Shown: positions 1 through 14,200 of the stretch, piece by piece
Position numbering within the stretch: position 1 is the stretch's first letter
How the letters are laid out: the number at the start of each line of letters is the position of its first letter
Assembly (NCBI GenBank): GCA_030549495.1
Contig: JAUIRK010001046.1
Location: 124,001 to 188,000, forward strand
Direction of reading: 5' to 3'
Source: Nectonema munidae
Taxonomy: Eukaryota; Nematomorpha; Nectonematoida; Nectonematidae
DNA: 64,000 bases
Position numbers and translations under genes: made by a program
Notes under the pieces: model-generated
Databases searched by the model: none
Seen by the model: only the letters and a program-made list of their open reading frames with translations
What the model was told of the DNA's origin: nothing

Positions 1-612
1 CTCTCGTGATCTGGAAGCTGATAAAAACCTAACGGCCCAATTACAAAAAGCATGTAGGTACCATGTGTCTTATCAAAAATTAGAAAATGCCCACATTTTC
101 ATATCAATTAAAAAAGGAAATGCACAACGTAATAAAATATTAGTTTATTAGGTATAAAATAAAAAAACTATATTTTTAATCCGTTTTTTAGAGTGGGTTC
201 GATCCCATTCTTGTTTTATCGGGATGCGGTAAAATTGTCAATTCTGTATATCAATAAATTTGTTACCTTAATATTCCTTTTTTCCTCACATATTTCAGTC
301 TTTTTTATAGTTGATTTACTTTTGTAATTAGTCTACACATGTTTATATGCTTTTCAAGATATCTCAATTGTTTGGATAACGACCAGAATAATCAGCAGAT
401 ATATTATATTGTATATAAAGTAGATTAAAAAGGATTTCTAAAAGCAGATGGTTTTTCTTTTTCTAAAGTTGATAATATTCAACTATTGTTTTTAGCTCGT
501 TCAAAAAGAGTTTGAAAAGTTTCACTTTAGGTTTTCAATTAAAAATGAGACAAAAAAGAATATCTGAAAAACGGTCTTAACGTGTAATGATCCATGCATT
601 AATTTATTTAAG
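1..612. other. left edge, intron or intergenic
   Basis: Apart from the SINE fragment at 190-240 and a 374-396 piece shared with the TTAA MITE relative at 28822, I see no feature. Kinase-domain exons of the SLK-like gene are not here. Confidence 0.5.
190..240 (+). mobile_element. SINE fragment related to the one at 36812
   Basis: B box GGTTCGATCCC (196-206), then GGGATGCGGTA (221-231), the same order as GGTTCGATTCC and GGATGCGATA in the longer copy. The A box is lost. Confidence 0.5.
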
Positions 613-779
613 GGTCAGTCGTTGAATAAAAGTTTCGAAATTTCTTCGATATGTATCGACAGGAATGATTCCATAAAATGTTTACCGCCTTCAAGAAGCT
701 CCTTCGATTTCTCTTCCCTTGAAAAGAACAAAATTTCGTCAAACAAATTTTATTGTAGTAGAGAAAGTTTGGAGACTAG
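613..779 (+). CDS. candidate linker exon a of the SLK-like gene
   Basis: Open frame 1 with a Ser-rich translation ([25 protein letters not shown]). It ends at CTAG|GTATCT, leaving two bases that join the first base of the next candidate exon to make an Arg codon. The acceptor taken is TTTATTTAAG at 612, since the frame is closed by a TGA just upstream; another AG at 618-619 is possible. There is no domain homology. Support comes only from frame, phase agreement and a Ser-rich composition like the next linker exon. Confidence 0.45.
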
Positions 780-1939
780 GTATCTCTTTTTTAATTTTGT
801 TTTACTTCCAACTCTCACCCCAGAACTTCCTGTATCTAATACTTTTTAACAATCAAGGTGTTTTACGGATGGCAATTGTGGCGACGTTCAAACCAAATTC
901 ACAACTTTTAAAAGCGAAAAAGAGGCATTTGATATAATTTCACATGGCACAGTCAATAAAATAGCAAAGGTAAGATAAATTGTTTATTTAAAATTATTTC
1001 CCTATTCCTCTTTTGTATTCAATAATTTGGAGGATATCTAATTAATTGTTTATCACCCCAAGTTAGTTTTAAAATATTTCTATCTTATTTTTTTTCCAAC
1101 TCTTATTATTATAAAGAAAAAGTGTTATTCTTCAATTTATTAAATAACATGAATTAAATTGTATAAAATTCAAATGAAAAAACTGAATAATAACCTTTAT
1201 GAAAGATATTTATTATCGTTTTTTGTTGCTTCCGTTCACTTGTTTGCATAGGACATAGGTGGATGTCCATCTCCTAAAAGGGGGAAATCTGAAGTTTGGA
1301 GAGACGAACAATTTATTTAAAATAAACAATATAAAAAAAAATAATTACAACGTTGATTTAGAAAAATGCCAAATTTCGAGTATGCAAATGAGTTATATAT
1401 ATGTATGCTAATCAGTCCCGTCGCCAGACACGAAGTCCAAGGGGGTGGAACTGTTTGGGGCGGGGACTATACTAAAGTCTATACATTTTTCAAGGGGGTT
1501 CCAAGGGGGCAAATGTCATAGCTGCTTTTATATATAGCATTTTAATTTAAGTTCGTCCTTTTTCATTTTAAGTTTGTCTTTTTTATTTTTCAATTAAAAT
1601 GTGTTTTTACTTTCTGTGTTTTTTTAAAGTATACAAAAAGTTTATTTCAGAATTAATTATTGCAAATCTTAATGGTTTACTTTATTGATTTTTTAATTTT
1701 GTTTGAAATTTAGATCAGTAAATTTAATGAACTAACGGAAAATTGCTAACATATTATAATGATAATTAGGTGCAAAAAAATTTTTCCTTTAATTTTTTCA
1801 AAGGGTTTTTTTTTTTTGGGAAAAATTTAAAAAAAATTTTTTTTCAATTCTCTTTTTTTTTTTTTTTTTTATTTTTTTTTTGTGGGGGGGTGTGTTGTTT
1901 TTTTTTATTTTTTTTTTTTTGAGAGAGCGTGGGTTTGGG

Positions 1940-2003
<64 letters not shown>

Positions 2004-2180
2004 CTCTCCCCCCCCTTCTCTTTTTATTTTTTTTTTTTTTTTTAAATAAATTTTTTTTTTTTTTTTTTATAAAAAAAATTTTTTTTTGTTTTTTTTTTTT
2101 TTTTTTAAAGAAAAAAGAAAAAAAAAATATAAATTATATATAAAATAAAAAATAAATAAAAAAAAAAAAAAAAATATTTA

Positions 2181-2212
<32 letters not shown>

Positions 2213-2230
2213 TAAAACCTCTTTTTTTTT

Positions 2231-2297
<67 letters not shown>

Positions 2298-5200
2298 TTT
2301 ATTCATCAAAAATAGGCAAAAATAAAACTTATTGAAAAGTAAAAAATCATAAATAGAGATTTGGATCATATGGTTGTTCGGTTGAAGGGATATTAGTGTT
2401 ATTTAGCATATACCTAAAATAGTTGGTACCATCAAAGGCTGTGATAGCACCACAACTAATTAACCCATTTACGGCCAATGTTCCTATTTTGGAACATAAG
2501 TAATTTCATCTTCGTCTGCTTTTTTCAATGATTTTGAATATAAATCATCTGCGTTTTTTAGATATCGTCTGCTTTGCTTGGCCTTAAATGGGTTAAAGGT
2601 GAGAAAGCAGTAGTTTCTGTATTGGAAGCTAACAAACTTTTCACTTTTTAGACCCAACTGAAAACACATTTTAATTGGAAAACAAAAATGACAAACTTAA
2701 AGTTAAAAAGAAGGAACTTAAAATTACAATGCTATATATATGATCATCATAAAACTTTGCAACAATTTTAGTTATTAGTTTTTCATATATCCTCATACAA
2801 TCATGCATTTTAAGTAAGTGATATTGCAAAACTCGAGAAATTGAATTCAACAGAAATAAGTTACACTAATAATACTTAGACACAAGGGAAGCATTCAAGA
2901 AGAAAATATCCTTAAAACCACCTCAATTCCCACTTATTTAAACAGTTAAGAGTTAAATTAAGATTGAATTCATTTGAATGAATTAATTTAACACTTAAAA
3001 TTCTCATTTCATTTTTCTTATGAAAAAATGTTATAATTTATTTTTGGATATTTTATGTGGACCACACTGGATAACAATAATTTAATTATATGTAAGTAAG
3101 AAGAAGATTTATAATGATGATATTGATGTTGATGGAAAGTGAATCTTCAATAGGATAAAGTATATTTGATTATTTGATAGATGAACTAATCATAGAAAAT
3201 TGATTTACAATTTGAGAAAGTGAAACATGTTAATACATTAAATCTAAGGGAGTATGAATACTTGTTCAAAAATTCATTCTTTATAAATTTTATATTTTTA
3301 ACACATATACTTTATAGAATTAAGGACCTCGCTTACCGGATGTTACCACAATTGCCATATGATCAGTCCAAGCATAAATACAATATAATAAATTTATCAA
3401 TTGACATTTAGTAGACAATTGTGTTGTCTACTATATTTCAGCGGCATCCTTTCTTATTTTATGATGAAATATAAGTGTGCTATTTTTTGCTTTAGAAGCT
3501 GGAAAATTCAATAAGCTTTGATTCGTCTAGATCTGTTTCAACCATTTCCAATCACAGCTTCAAAAGACCAAAATCTCTTCATTCTGATGAAAACTTTTAC
3601 CCCATTGAAAAGTCAATTTCTAGTCCCAATTTCCAAAATAACAAATTACAAGCGCAAAGCCTCATCTCAACTCACGAAGAAGAATTTGAAAATTATGCTA
3701 CCCGAATTATAAAACCTCCACCTCTACCCAATCACAAGATGGTGGGCCGAGAACGTTCTTTCTTCAGTCAGAACTTTCAAGAAGTTATCGCCATTAAAAC
3801 TAAAGTCAACAACAACGCTAACAACAATAACACACAAATCAACTTGCAATACCCCGAAGAAAATGCCTTTCTCTCTTCCTTTGGACGCTCAAAAAAAGCG
3901 ATTGAGAATAAGATGTGCAAATCAATGAGTTCTTCCTTTTCTGAAAAAGATAATAACTGGGTGCTGAAGTCTAAGGACAGTGGAAATGAGTCGAATGCGA
4001 TGGAAAATAGATGCCCCGACGCGATCACTTCCTTTCAAAAGAGCCCCAACTACGAACCCATTTACCACGATGATTTGGAAAACTACCTAAGCACGACCAC
4101 GTCTAGCCACTCCAGCATGCCAGCTAATCCTGAAAAATTTCATTCAGATTTTTCTTCATTCCATCTTTTGCCGAATCGCGTAATTTTTCCCATTTTTTGG
4201 AAACTGTATTAAATTTCGACTTCCAAAGTTCTGAAACTGACACTCGACAATTAAGCACATAGATTAGGACAAGTGAGTCTACAAATGCATCTTTAAGGAC
4301 AGTGATAAAATAATAATCAGAGTATTGATTAGGGGAGGGGAGAAGGGGTATAGTAGGTAAGTCTTTACATCAATTACTTTTTCTTTATAATCAGATTGGT
4401 AGTTACTGCGAAATTGTAGTTTTTGTGTGAATAGAAAGATTACGTCTTTTCATAAAACGAAAGCAACCAGAAAGAGGACTTCCTTGAAAGTTGCTAATTT
4501 TCCTTTCATCTTTTATTACTTTTTCCGTGATTCTAATTAACCCTGTTGAAATGCTCACCTGTTGTTCTTTGCTCAATTACCCACTTCTCAATATCATCTT
4601 CTAACTGTAGCCATCTCGCTTTGTTTCCTCTAAAACTTTGCTTTATCTTTTTTACTTGGTCTAGATCAGGGGTGGGGAACCTGCGGCCTTCCGGGCCATC
4701 AAATGCGGCCTTTGATATAAATATTATTTTTTATAAAAACCTTGAATAGTTTTTAAGTCTGAAATCATTATACACCTGAAACCTAAAATATACACCATAC
4801 ACATAGACGAAAGGATTATTAATTGTGTTCAGTGATGTCATTCCTAGAAATTGGAAGCATTTTTCTCTGAATCCAATGAATTTTAACTTAACCGGTATTC
4901 TCCCAATGTTCTCATATGAGGACACAAAATAGATTGTCTTTAATTTATGATAATTTTTTGTAACAGTGACAACGAATTTTAAAGAAGAAAATAGGATCCA
5001 AAATGAAGAATGGGACTGCAATATTTTTTAGTGAATAGTGGCGGCAAAATGTCTTGCTTGCTGTGTGATACCACAATTGTAACGGTTAAGAAATTCAATG
5101 CACAACAACATTACGCTCTTTATAAAGACAATAAATATGCCAAATTAGAGGTTGAGTCTGGAAAACTAGCACTGAAGAAACTTAAAGTGGAAAGTAAAAC

Positions 5201-8200
5201 CAAAGATAATAGTTCCATTTTGTGTTACATCAAGGGAATTTTACTAGAGAAGCCAGCTATAAAGTTGCATATTTGCTTGGAAAAAAAGGGTAAACCATTC
5301 ACCGATGCAGAACTCATGAAGGAATGTATTTTAAAAGTAGTAAGATGTGTAGATCCAAATAAAGTTAACAAATATAAAGAGGTGCCTCTCAAAAGAAGGA
5401 TTAATACAGATCGACAGTATGAATTGGCTTGTAATGTAACAGAGAAATTCAAAAATGTAATCCAGAAGGAAAATGTGTATTACTCAATTGGATGAATCGA
5501 CAGATTCCACAGATTCAGCACAAGTATTGTATTAAGAATGAAGGATTTATTGCGCATCTTAAAAGGGAAACCAAAGATCCAAATGAACTGATTTCTTTTC
5601 ATTGTATTTTACATCAACAAAATCTCTGTGCAAAATCTGTCATTTTAAATGATATTTTGCAAAAGGCTATAAGTATTGTTCACTATATTCGAGCAAATGC
5701 CACGAAGCATCGTTCGAAACATGCTGATGATGGATGACAAAGTAATTAGTGTAGATTTGCCTTATCACTCAAAAGTACGCTGGTAGGAAAAGTATTGGTC
5801 AAAATTTTGTTTTTACGAATGCAAATAATTGACTTTTTCAAAGAAAATGACAAACATTGTGAATCATCAGAACCAAAATTTTTACAGATATGTAACTTTT
5901 TAAAATCAAAACTTTCAGAAGAACACATTTCCCAGTTTACGAAGGTAATGCGTGAAAATGAAGATATCTATGAATCTTTTAAAGAATTCGGATCAATCTC
6001 TGTTTGACAACAGGGAAGATCCTATTGAAACTTGGAAAAAGGCGGTAGAATATCCTCGTCTTCATGGACATGCACGCCGACTGATTTCCTGCTTTTCAAC
6101 AACATACTGTTGTGAATCCACATTCTCGTACTTGACGCAAATAAAGAATTCGCTGAGAACACAGTTGACAGATGAGCATTTGGAGGACCAATTAAAACTA
6201 AGAACCACTATGTTGGAGCCTGATATCAAAATGCTTTCTCAAAAGAAGCAAACTCAAAGAAGTCATTAATTTGTATAAAAAGGACCTACTTACCTAAATG
6301 AAATATTTGAAAACTTCATATTCTCGATGTTTATACGTCTGTCTTTTTTATAAGAATATTATTAATTAATACTTGTATAAAATAAAATCTTAATTTTAAT
6401 AATCTAATAAAAGAACTTGTATAAGTTCTTTTATTAGATTATTATTATTAAATGTTGTACGAGAGGATAAAATAACTGAAAAAAATAGTAATTTGTTCAG
6501 TGCGGCCTCTATGAGGGACGATGAATTGTAAGGTGGCCATGCACAAAAAAGTTCCCCACCTCTTGCCTAGATCATCTTCTTGCGTTCTCCATTTTCTTAC
6601 TATGGATTCATTTATACTAAATTCCTTTGCAGCTGCTCTATTTCCATGTTCTAGCGAATAACAAGTTTAAAACTTTCTTGGTAAGCATGTCTTTTCACAG
6701 ATGCCATTTAAATATTTTCAACACAAGAATTAAAAAATAGAAAACAAAAGCAGGATTTAAATTTCTTCTCAGGTAAAAAAACTAAATTTAATTTTTTACA
6801 TTAAATGGACTTTATAAAAAAAATTTAATATGTAAAAGAATAAAAAAATGGATTTGAAAAGCTTAAAAAAATTTTAATATTTTGATTAAATTGAAATGTT
6901 TCTATAAAAAATATTATTATTGGAAAATTTTTACTTCATTTCCTACACAAGACGTACCGAGTTAAAAGGCACACTGTTAATTTTAGAAAAAATACCTTCA
7001 AACTTTAGAAAAGGGAAAAACTTTGGCATTTGTTACTCAAGTTCTTCGGATTAATCAACGTATTATATTCGTAGAGCGTGTGGATTTCATTAAAATTTTT
7101 TGACCGGAACTATATTTTAAATGTCATTGATTTTGTGAATAAGATATTTGGTAGTCTGGCAAAACCACGTATGCTTTGTATACCTTGTATCTTTCATATT
7201 CTTTACTATTTCTTAATATTTTGTTGTCTCTCGTGGTGATACCAGACCACTAATGCTTGAAATCACACCATAGCTACAGCACGGTCTATAATAAGATTCT
7301 AACTCAAGATTGCACACGTAGAATCGAATGCTTTAGCGCGTCCTATATTTTTGTATCGAAATCATATTCACTATATAATAAAAGTTGGTTCTAGGAGTTT
7401 GTTTAAGTTGGAGAACGTATCAAGTAAACTTATTATAGTTTTTTTTAATTTATTTAACAGCATAATTTATACATAAAATTGAGTTTCTTTTATATATACT
7501 TGTGCATTGTGTTGTGTGTTTATAGTTAGTTGCCAAATTAATAAAAAGTATTCGATAAGCGAAAAAACATACATTTTCCTACTTCAGACAGACAATGTCA
7601 TCTTACCTAAAAGTTTAAAGTCGCTCATTAATACATGCTTTGCTAGAATATAATTTTTTAATCTAAAAAACAATGCGCTAAAACTGAATATAATTTGATG
7701 TTAATTCCTTTTTTCTTATTGATTGACTGTAGCCTTCAGAAGGTAGACCGTTGAACGCGAACAATAGAGCACACTTGAAAACGCTGAAGACGATGCGTAA
7801 ATTTGTGATCGATGGAGTCGTTGTAACGACAACTACGAGCAAAGTGGTGCGAGAAGGGGAAGACTCCAAGTCCAAGCAAGCCTTCATTAATCGGTACCTT
7901 CTTTTTACGATAGACTTTCAAACAGATATTTTTAGGTCTCTAATCAAAGTTTCAAAACACATCCTTAATCCAATTTTGCAATATCTATTATTCGCAAAAT
8001 TTCAAATATCGTTTTCGCTTGAGTTTTATAGTCACTATAATTGAAATGTATTCAATAAGTCTCCATCCTCATTTTTAAACAAGAAAAATAATGATATAAA
8101 TGTACAGGTAACCTAGCTTGGAGTGTTTTCTCATTGATTAGGCCGATTGAAAAAAGTAGGGTGATGCTAAAGAGTAGTGCTCTGGTTGTATCTCCTTTTC

Positions 8201-11200
8201 TTTCCCTCTATACATCTCTTCAGGTGGTAGTGTGTTTTCTTGGGATAGTTGAAAAATTCACAAGAGAGCTGAAATATTCTAGTGAATAAATTTTTTTCTT
8301 ATTCTCCATACACAGTAGATCTATTTTAAGGCGGATTTCAAGGTCCAAGCCACAACTGGCGTTTTAACGGATATACTGGAACACGTGTTATTTCCAAACC
8401 TCAGAAAACACCAAAAAAATTAAATATTAAATTTCCGATAAATTGACCATAAAAAATAGGAGCCACACGTTATAATGGATCTATTATCTTGGAGTTGTTT
8501 ATTCTACGAAACTATAGATACCTACACTTCATAATTATTACTCTTCTTTTCCTGATTTGGAGATGCGCGTGAAGACATATTTTGAATACTTTGATTATCC
8601 TGATAAATTAGTTTAGCAACTCTGCCATGTGTAGTTTCTAAAAATATGCAAATCGCTTGGTATTTTACCACCTACTTCCTTTTCTTCAACCAATGTTGGC
8701 TTAATTGCCGAATTCAGAAAATATTTTTCTTTATAGTCCAGAGGAGGGGGCAATAATTATCAGTTAATTGGCGCATTGAAGTTTACAGGATGTTTAGACC
8801 CTTGCGATGAAAATTCTGTATTTAATCAGTTAAATTAACCATTATTACAAAAATAAAATTGGCTTGGTTTAAATGCTTTTTACACCAATCTCCTGCTTTA
8901 AAATAAATATTGTCTGATTTTTCTGCTCAGTTTAGATAACGTTCACATTTTTGTGAGCTGAAGTTTTGAGAATTTTCAGAAAAATACTTTTAATTTGTCT
9001 AATTTAAAAATATAGCGAAGTGGGCATCGAAAAAGTTCGCTATGAGCCATCGTTTGATTACTTCTGCTTTACACACTTTTTTTCAAGAATTTTGAATGTA
9101 TTGGAAAATTCTATATCTTTTTTTCAATAGCAAATTGGCTCTTCGAGAGCTTAAAATGCTCCAAAGACAGGAATCAAAACAATTTCAAGATTTGTATGAG
9201 AAGTCCCATGTCACTAAAGAGCAGCAAGATAAAAAATTTGAAAATGAGATTCAGGTTTTCTTTAAATTATTTCAATCTCGTTATACTTTCAAACTGATAT
9301 TGATATTTTTCTTTTAGATGCTCATAAAACATTTTGAAAATGAGATCGAAAGTTTGGTGAAGTGTCACAAACAGAAGATGGAAAAATTGGAAGCTAGTCA
9401 TTTAATCGATTTCAAAAATGCAGACAAAAAAATTCAAAAAGAACAGGTTCAAAGCGCATATTTTATCACACCCATTCCTTAGTTCAATTAACCCGATTGA
9501 CTTCCCCCACACTTCCGTATCGCAAAATATAAAAAGTGTTTGCTTTAAGTTTTATAAAACTGATTGAAGAAGGTAAGTATAGGATTCGTTTTAAAAAACC
9601 TTTTTCCTTAAAGGGTATACAATATTTTGGCTGAAGATAAATAACGATTTTTAACAGGAAAATACAAATTTGATATATTTTATATCTAGATGCTGACATT
9701 TCCTAATACTGGAGGCACCATATTTGATTGGAATGTGTGGATTAGGAAATATTACACAATTTATTCCAAACAAAACAAATGCTTAATTATGAAAAAGTGT
9801 ACAATTTTTGTTTATATTCGTGTTTTCTTTGATTCGTCTTAAAAGTATATAATCTATAATGAAAAAAAGATGAAGATAAGTAAAGAATATTGTATATGTA
9901 GTATGTTGACATAATTAGTCGACAGTTCAATTTCTCACAAAGGAATCTCATATTTGTCAAAATAGGATTTTGGCACACAAAGTATAACTCTTGAGGCATC
10001 AATTACCTAAACACGTCTTTCACACACTGCTTTGTTAGTTGTGGTGATCGAATACAGAAGAACCTACAGCCTCAAATTATTATCTATTATATATTTTGAA
10101 ATATTATTTATGGACACAATCTATATTGATTGGTAACAACTATATTATTTGATTTTATTTTCGAAATAATTTTTTAGCTAAATTTTATTGCTATTCTCAA
10201 GCAGGGTTGCAGAGCCAGCGTTTGAATTGAAGGGGCGAAGTTAGAATCTCATAAAAGCTACGATAGGAATGGGAGTCGGAGTCAAAAATAAAATGTCCTC
10301 GACTCCTGAAATTTCTTCTATTTCTAGATATTCTACTTTTTATTCCATAAGATGCATTTACTCTCATATATGCATCATTTTTTATACTTCGTCCGATATT
10401 TATCTACAAAAATACTCAGAGTTCGAATACCTTGTCACTCGTTACACCTAATTTAAAGTATTGATGCCCAGTTCCGTCTTAAGCCTTTGAGGACCAGTGG
10501 GTCACCATTGACCCAAGAAATGAAAATCGTCTGCCTTGAATATATAAAATTCCATTGAAAAAGAAAGCAGACGAATCCTCTTCAAAATGTTGGTCATCAA
10601 AGGGTTAATCGGATAATTAATCTATTTTTAAGATGGCAAAGCGTCCACTGCCATGATTTTTTTTAACAATGAGTGCTAATTATTGCTTCTAACTCATATA
10701 AAACACGAGTGAACATTTTTACACTTTATTTAAAAAGAGCAAAAGAAGACACGTCTTTCTCTTTTCTCTCCAACTTACTACAATCGGAATAAACATTAAA
10801 AGCATTATCACCGATTAAAATGTCTTAAAAGTATAACGTTCAATATGTATACAAATATATCGATATTCGATATATTCAATGCACCAAATTACGAAAACAC
10901 TTTTAAGGTGAATCTTTTTGTTGAGGTTGTGTGGAATTTAGTTCTTTTATAAATGAGGCTTCAAGGATTTTGCATTCATCACACACTAATTAAATTTATC
11001 AAGTATATTAACATTGCTTCTTAAATTGCATACTCCCTGTGATAGGAGAGAGAGCTCAAGCTATTTCGCGAAGATTTGAGGAACGAACAAAAGCTGATTA
11101 AAAATGAAATGCTAAACTTTCCCAAGACTCAACGAAAGGGCGTGTACAGACAGAGAAGAGAAGCTCTGGACTACGATCACGATGAACGCGTATCCTTAAT

Positions 11201-14200
11201 CATGATTCTCCTTCTTTCTCCCTGACATGCCTACATCTATTTTTTTCTTTTTACTCGATAGGAGCGATTCTTCTTGACGAAACAGAACAACGAGTTGAGT
11301 CACTTTATGCAACGCCTTTCTCACAGCCACAAACAAAGTATTTCTCTACTCGAAAAAGACTTCCTCTTTCAAAAGCACCAAATACTGCGCTGTAAGCTTC
11401 TCCCACTTTTGAGATTTAAGTATTTCCGTGTGTCAGTTTTTAATGTTAATATGTATGTATCTATCAGTGAGGTATCGCAAGGTTGAAAGTAAGGTGTGAA
11501 TAATTTCAAAAATTTAAATTACAAAACTTTCGTGGTAAGAAATATTTAAAAATAACTAAACATTTATTTGTATATAAACGACATTCTTCTCTCTTGCAAC
11601 AAAAATTACTCTACGACTTTATCATGAAACAGACTTTTTTCTTGATTTCTATAAGAAGAAGCTTTTCTATGTAGATTAAACTAAGGTCGGCCAATCTTTC
11701 TTATGATTGCGTTAAGGAAGTGTTTACTTTCTTTCTCGTGGAACAGGAAACTTTTTATTTTTTGGTTTAATCAAGATATAAGAATACTTTTATTGGTAAC
11801 TTTCCACAAAAATATGATCATTAAAAGGGTGTATGAGTAAAGCTGTGATGAGCATTCAATAGTTGACAAGCCTTTAAATGCTTAGACTTAAGTTGTCAAA
11901 ACTTTGTTTACGAATCAATAGGTTCTTAAGAAGATTTACTCGAACTGAGAAATATGAAATGCGAAATGATAAATCTCTAAATGAAATAGGAATGCAATGC
12001 ACTAAAATCAATGAAAAAAGTGATAAATAGAAATTTATTAATTGAAAATGATCGAAAACTTAATGCTGTCAAAAAGCATAGCTAATATATTAATTACTTT
12101 ACATTTTTAATAAGCTATATTTGTTCCTACATTTTACCCTTTTGTGCTTCATATTTGTCATTTTGAGTTAAGGCTTATGAAAGATGATTACATCTTGTAT
12201 GAGATATCCTACATATTATTTGTCCTAGGTGTTGTCCATGTATAGAATGTCCTATTTGAATTTACCTAGATTTTATTTCAAATAGAAATTCCTGAGTAGT
12301 TCGACAAAGAAAACTAAACAATAGAAAATTACAAAAGTTTTATTTTGCGTTTACTAATAAATTTTTAGTATAAACAGTGTGTTCAACCACATTGCCCCCC
12401 CCCGTGCACAGCATAACTGAATCGACATTAAATAACACCACTAATACAGTAGGAAATTATATTTAATTGTTAATTCAAATAGCAAATTTTATGGTAATCT
12501 TAACGATCGGCTGGTAGGAATCATATCCCGATACTGGGTTGCCAGATACTTGAAGAGATCTGAAGACTGTTAAATGCAATTGGAATCGTGATCCATTTTA
12601 CTGCGAGATAGACAGCAGGCTTGCTCAAGTGGCAGAAAGCTTGTCTCAGGAAAGCAAAGAAGCTTGCTAGAGAAAAAAAAAGCATCTGCTGGCTTCAAAA
12701 GATTGAAAGGATTCGAGGGAAGAAAATGAGTCTTGCAAGCATCCACAGGTTTCTTCAATCCGTTGATGCAAAGGCTTTTCATCAGGCTCCAGCGCCAAAA
12801 TTGCCGCAGAAAAATGTGGAGGATCACATGTGGTTTTGTGAGTTTTTGAATGAGTGGACAACATGATTTCCTTTTAAGGTCAATTCAGATGAATTTTTTA
12901 CTTATGAAGTTCTTCGTCCCAACTTCTACAACGACAGAATTTGAGCTCTTAACATTGATGACATTTCTCAAGAACTGAAGATTCTAGAGAGATCAAAATC
13001 TTAACGATGTGTTGGTATCTTTTTGATTTTCATGGCGAAAAGGTTGCCGATAACAACGGGAAAGACCTTCCGTTTACTGGTCAATGTCCTCGAAGAAATG
13101 GAGTTCGACTGTGAGTTGTTAGTGGGCTCCTTTTATTATTTGTAGTGGTCGTTAATTTGGACTCGTAGACAATTTCCCTGGCGATACTCAAGAGAAATTG
13201 ATTACAATATTATCATAAATAGAATTAGTTTAGTTAGCTAATTATTGGTTTCGTTCGTTAGCTGGTTAATTAATTAATTAGTTATTCAATTTTTATAAAC
13301 GGGGGTGAAGGAATTCACTTTCAGACTTCTATCAGCTCTTTTCTAATTTCCTTTTCCTAAGATATCAGTTTTGGTCGAAACTATACTCAAGAATTTCCAT
13401 TTTATATATAATCACATTAACATCTTTCAATTTAAAATAAATAAATTAGACTGTTGAAACACACAGAAAACTTTTTAAAAATTAATCGTATTCTTAGGCC
13501 AAATTATAAAGTCTGAAAATCCTTTAGGTCGAGTTTTGTTTGATTTGATTTCACTTTCTTCTTTTCGTCCTCCATGTATTTAGATTTTAGATAGAGGTAA
13601 TGTGCTTTAACATAAATTCTTAAACCATTTAGTGTACCTCCTTTGCCGAACCATTTACACATTAGAAATTAATTTTAATTTAACTTTTTTGATTTAGCTC
13701 GCGAATCTGCCATATGGGAGTTGGAGGAAAAGCATATTCAAGAAAGAAATTTATTAGCTAAGAGACAACTAAAAGATATTTTCTTTTTGCAACGCCATCA
13801 AATGCTATTGCGTCATGAAATGGTAAGCGTTAAAATGCTTTTTCTTCTGTTCAAAATGTTCTTTCTGTTTGCTTCTAGGAGTTGGATGCCGTTAAAAAAG
13901 ATAACGAAGAAAGAGAGGAGGAAATTCGAAAGAACCAAATGGTCGAAAGAAAGGCATTCCCAAAGCGCATCAAAACTGAACTGAAGACAAGACATGTCAT
14001 GTTTAAGGAAAGCATGCGCATTTCTGGAAATGTCTCTCCTGAAGAAGAAAGACGGAGAATCAAAGCTGTACAACCGTTTCTCTTCCTTCCCTTACATTTT
14101 TGATAAAATATACATTATGCTTTCAAGCAATGCTGACTCCTCTTTCTAGTTTTTCTTTTATGTAAACTGCTTGTTCATATTTCCTGAAGTGTGTTTGTTA

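Larger units (their letters stand above)
4667..6565 (+). mobile_element. hAT transposon (ZBED5/GTF2IRD2-like), decayed
   Basis: Ends read CAGGGGTGGGGAACC and, inverted, CAAGAGGTGGGGAAC. The flanking 8-mers TCTAGATC (4660-4667) and CCTAGATC (6566-6573) match at 7 of 8 positions and probably mark the hAT-type 8-bp target duplication. That overlap leaves the exact left boundary uncertain by one base. The interior, on the plus strand, holds pieces of a transposase of the kind domesticated as ZBED5 and GTF2IRD2. It sits in the SLK-like intron 4180-7732. Confidence 0.9.

Noticed and set aside
1420-1515. GC-rich AAGGGGG patch as a transposon end
   Set aside because: No inverted partner or target duplication visible.
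1880-2143. Open frame of 87 codons, almost all Phe and Lys
   Set aside because: A by-product of the homopolymer tract, not a gene.
3777-4028. Minus-strand frame opposite the long linker exon
   Set aside because: Shadow of the SLK-like coding exon, whose splice phases fit the plus strand.
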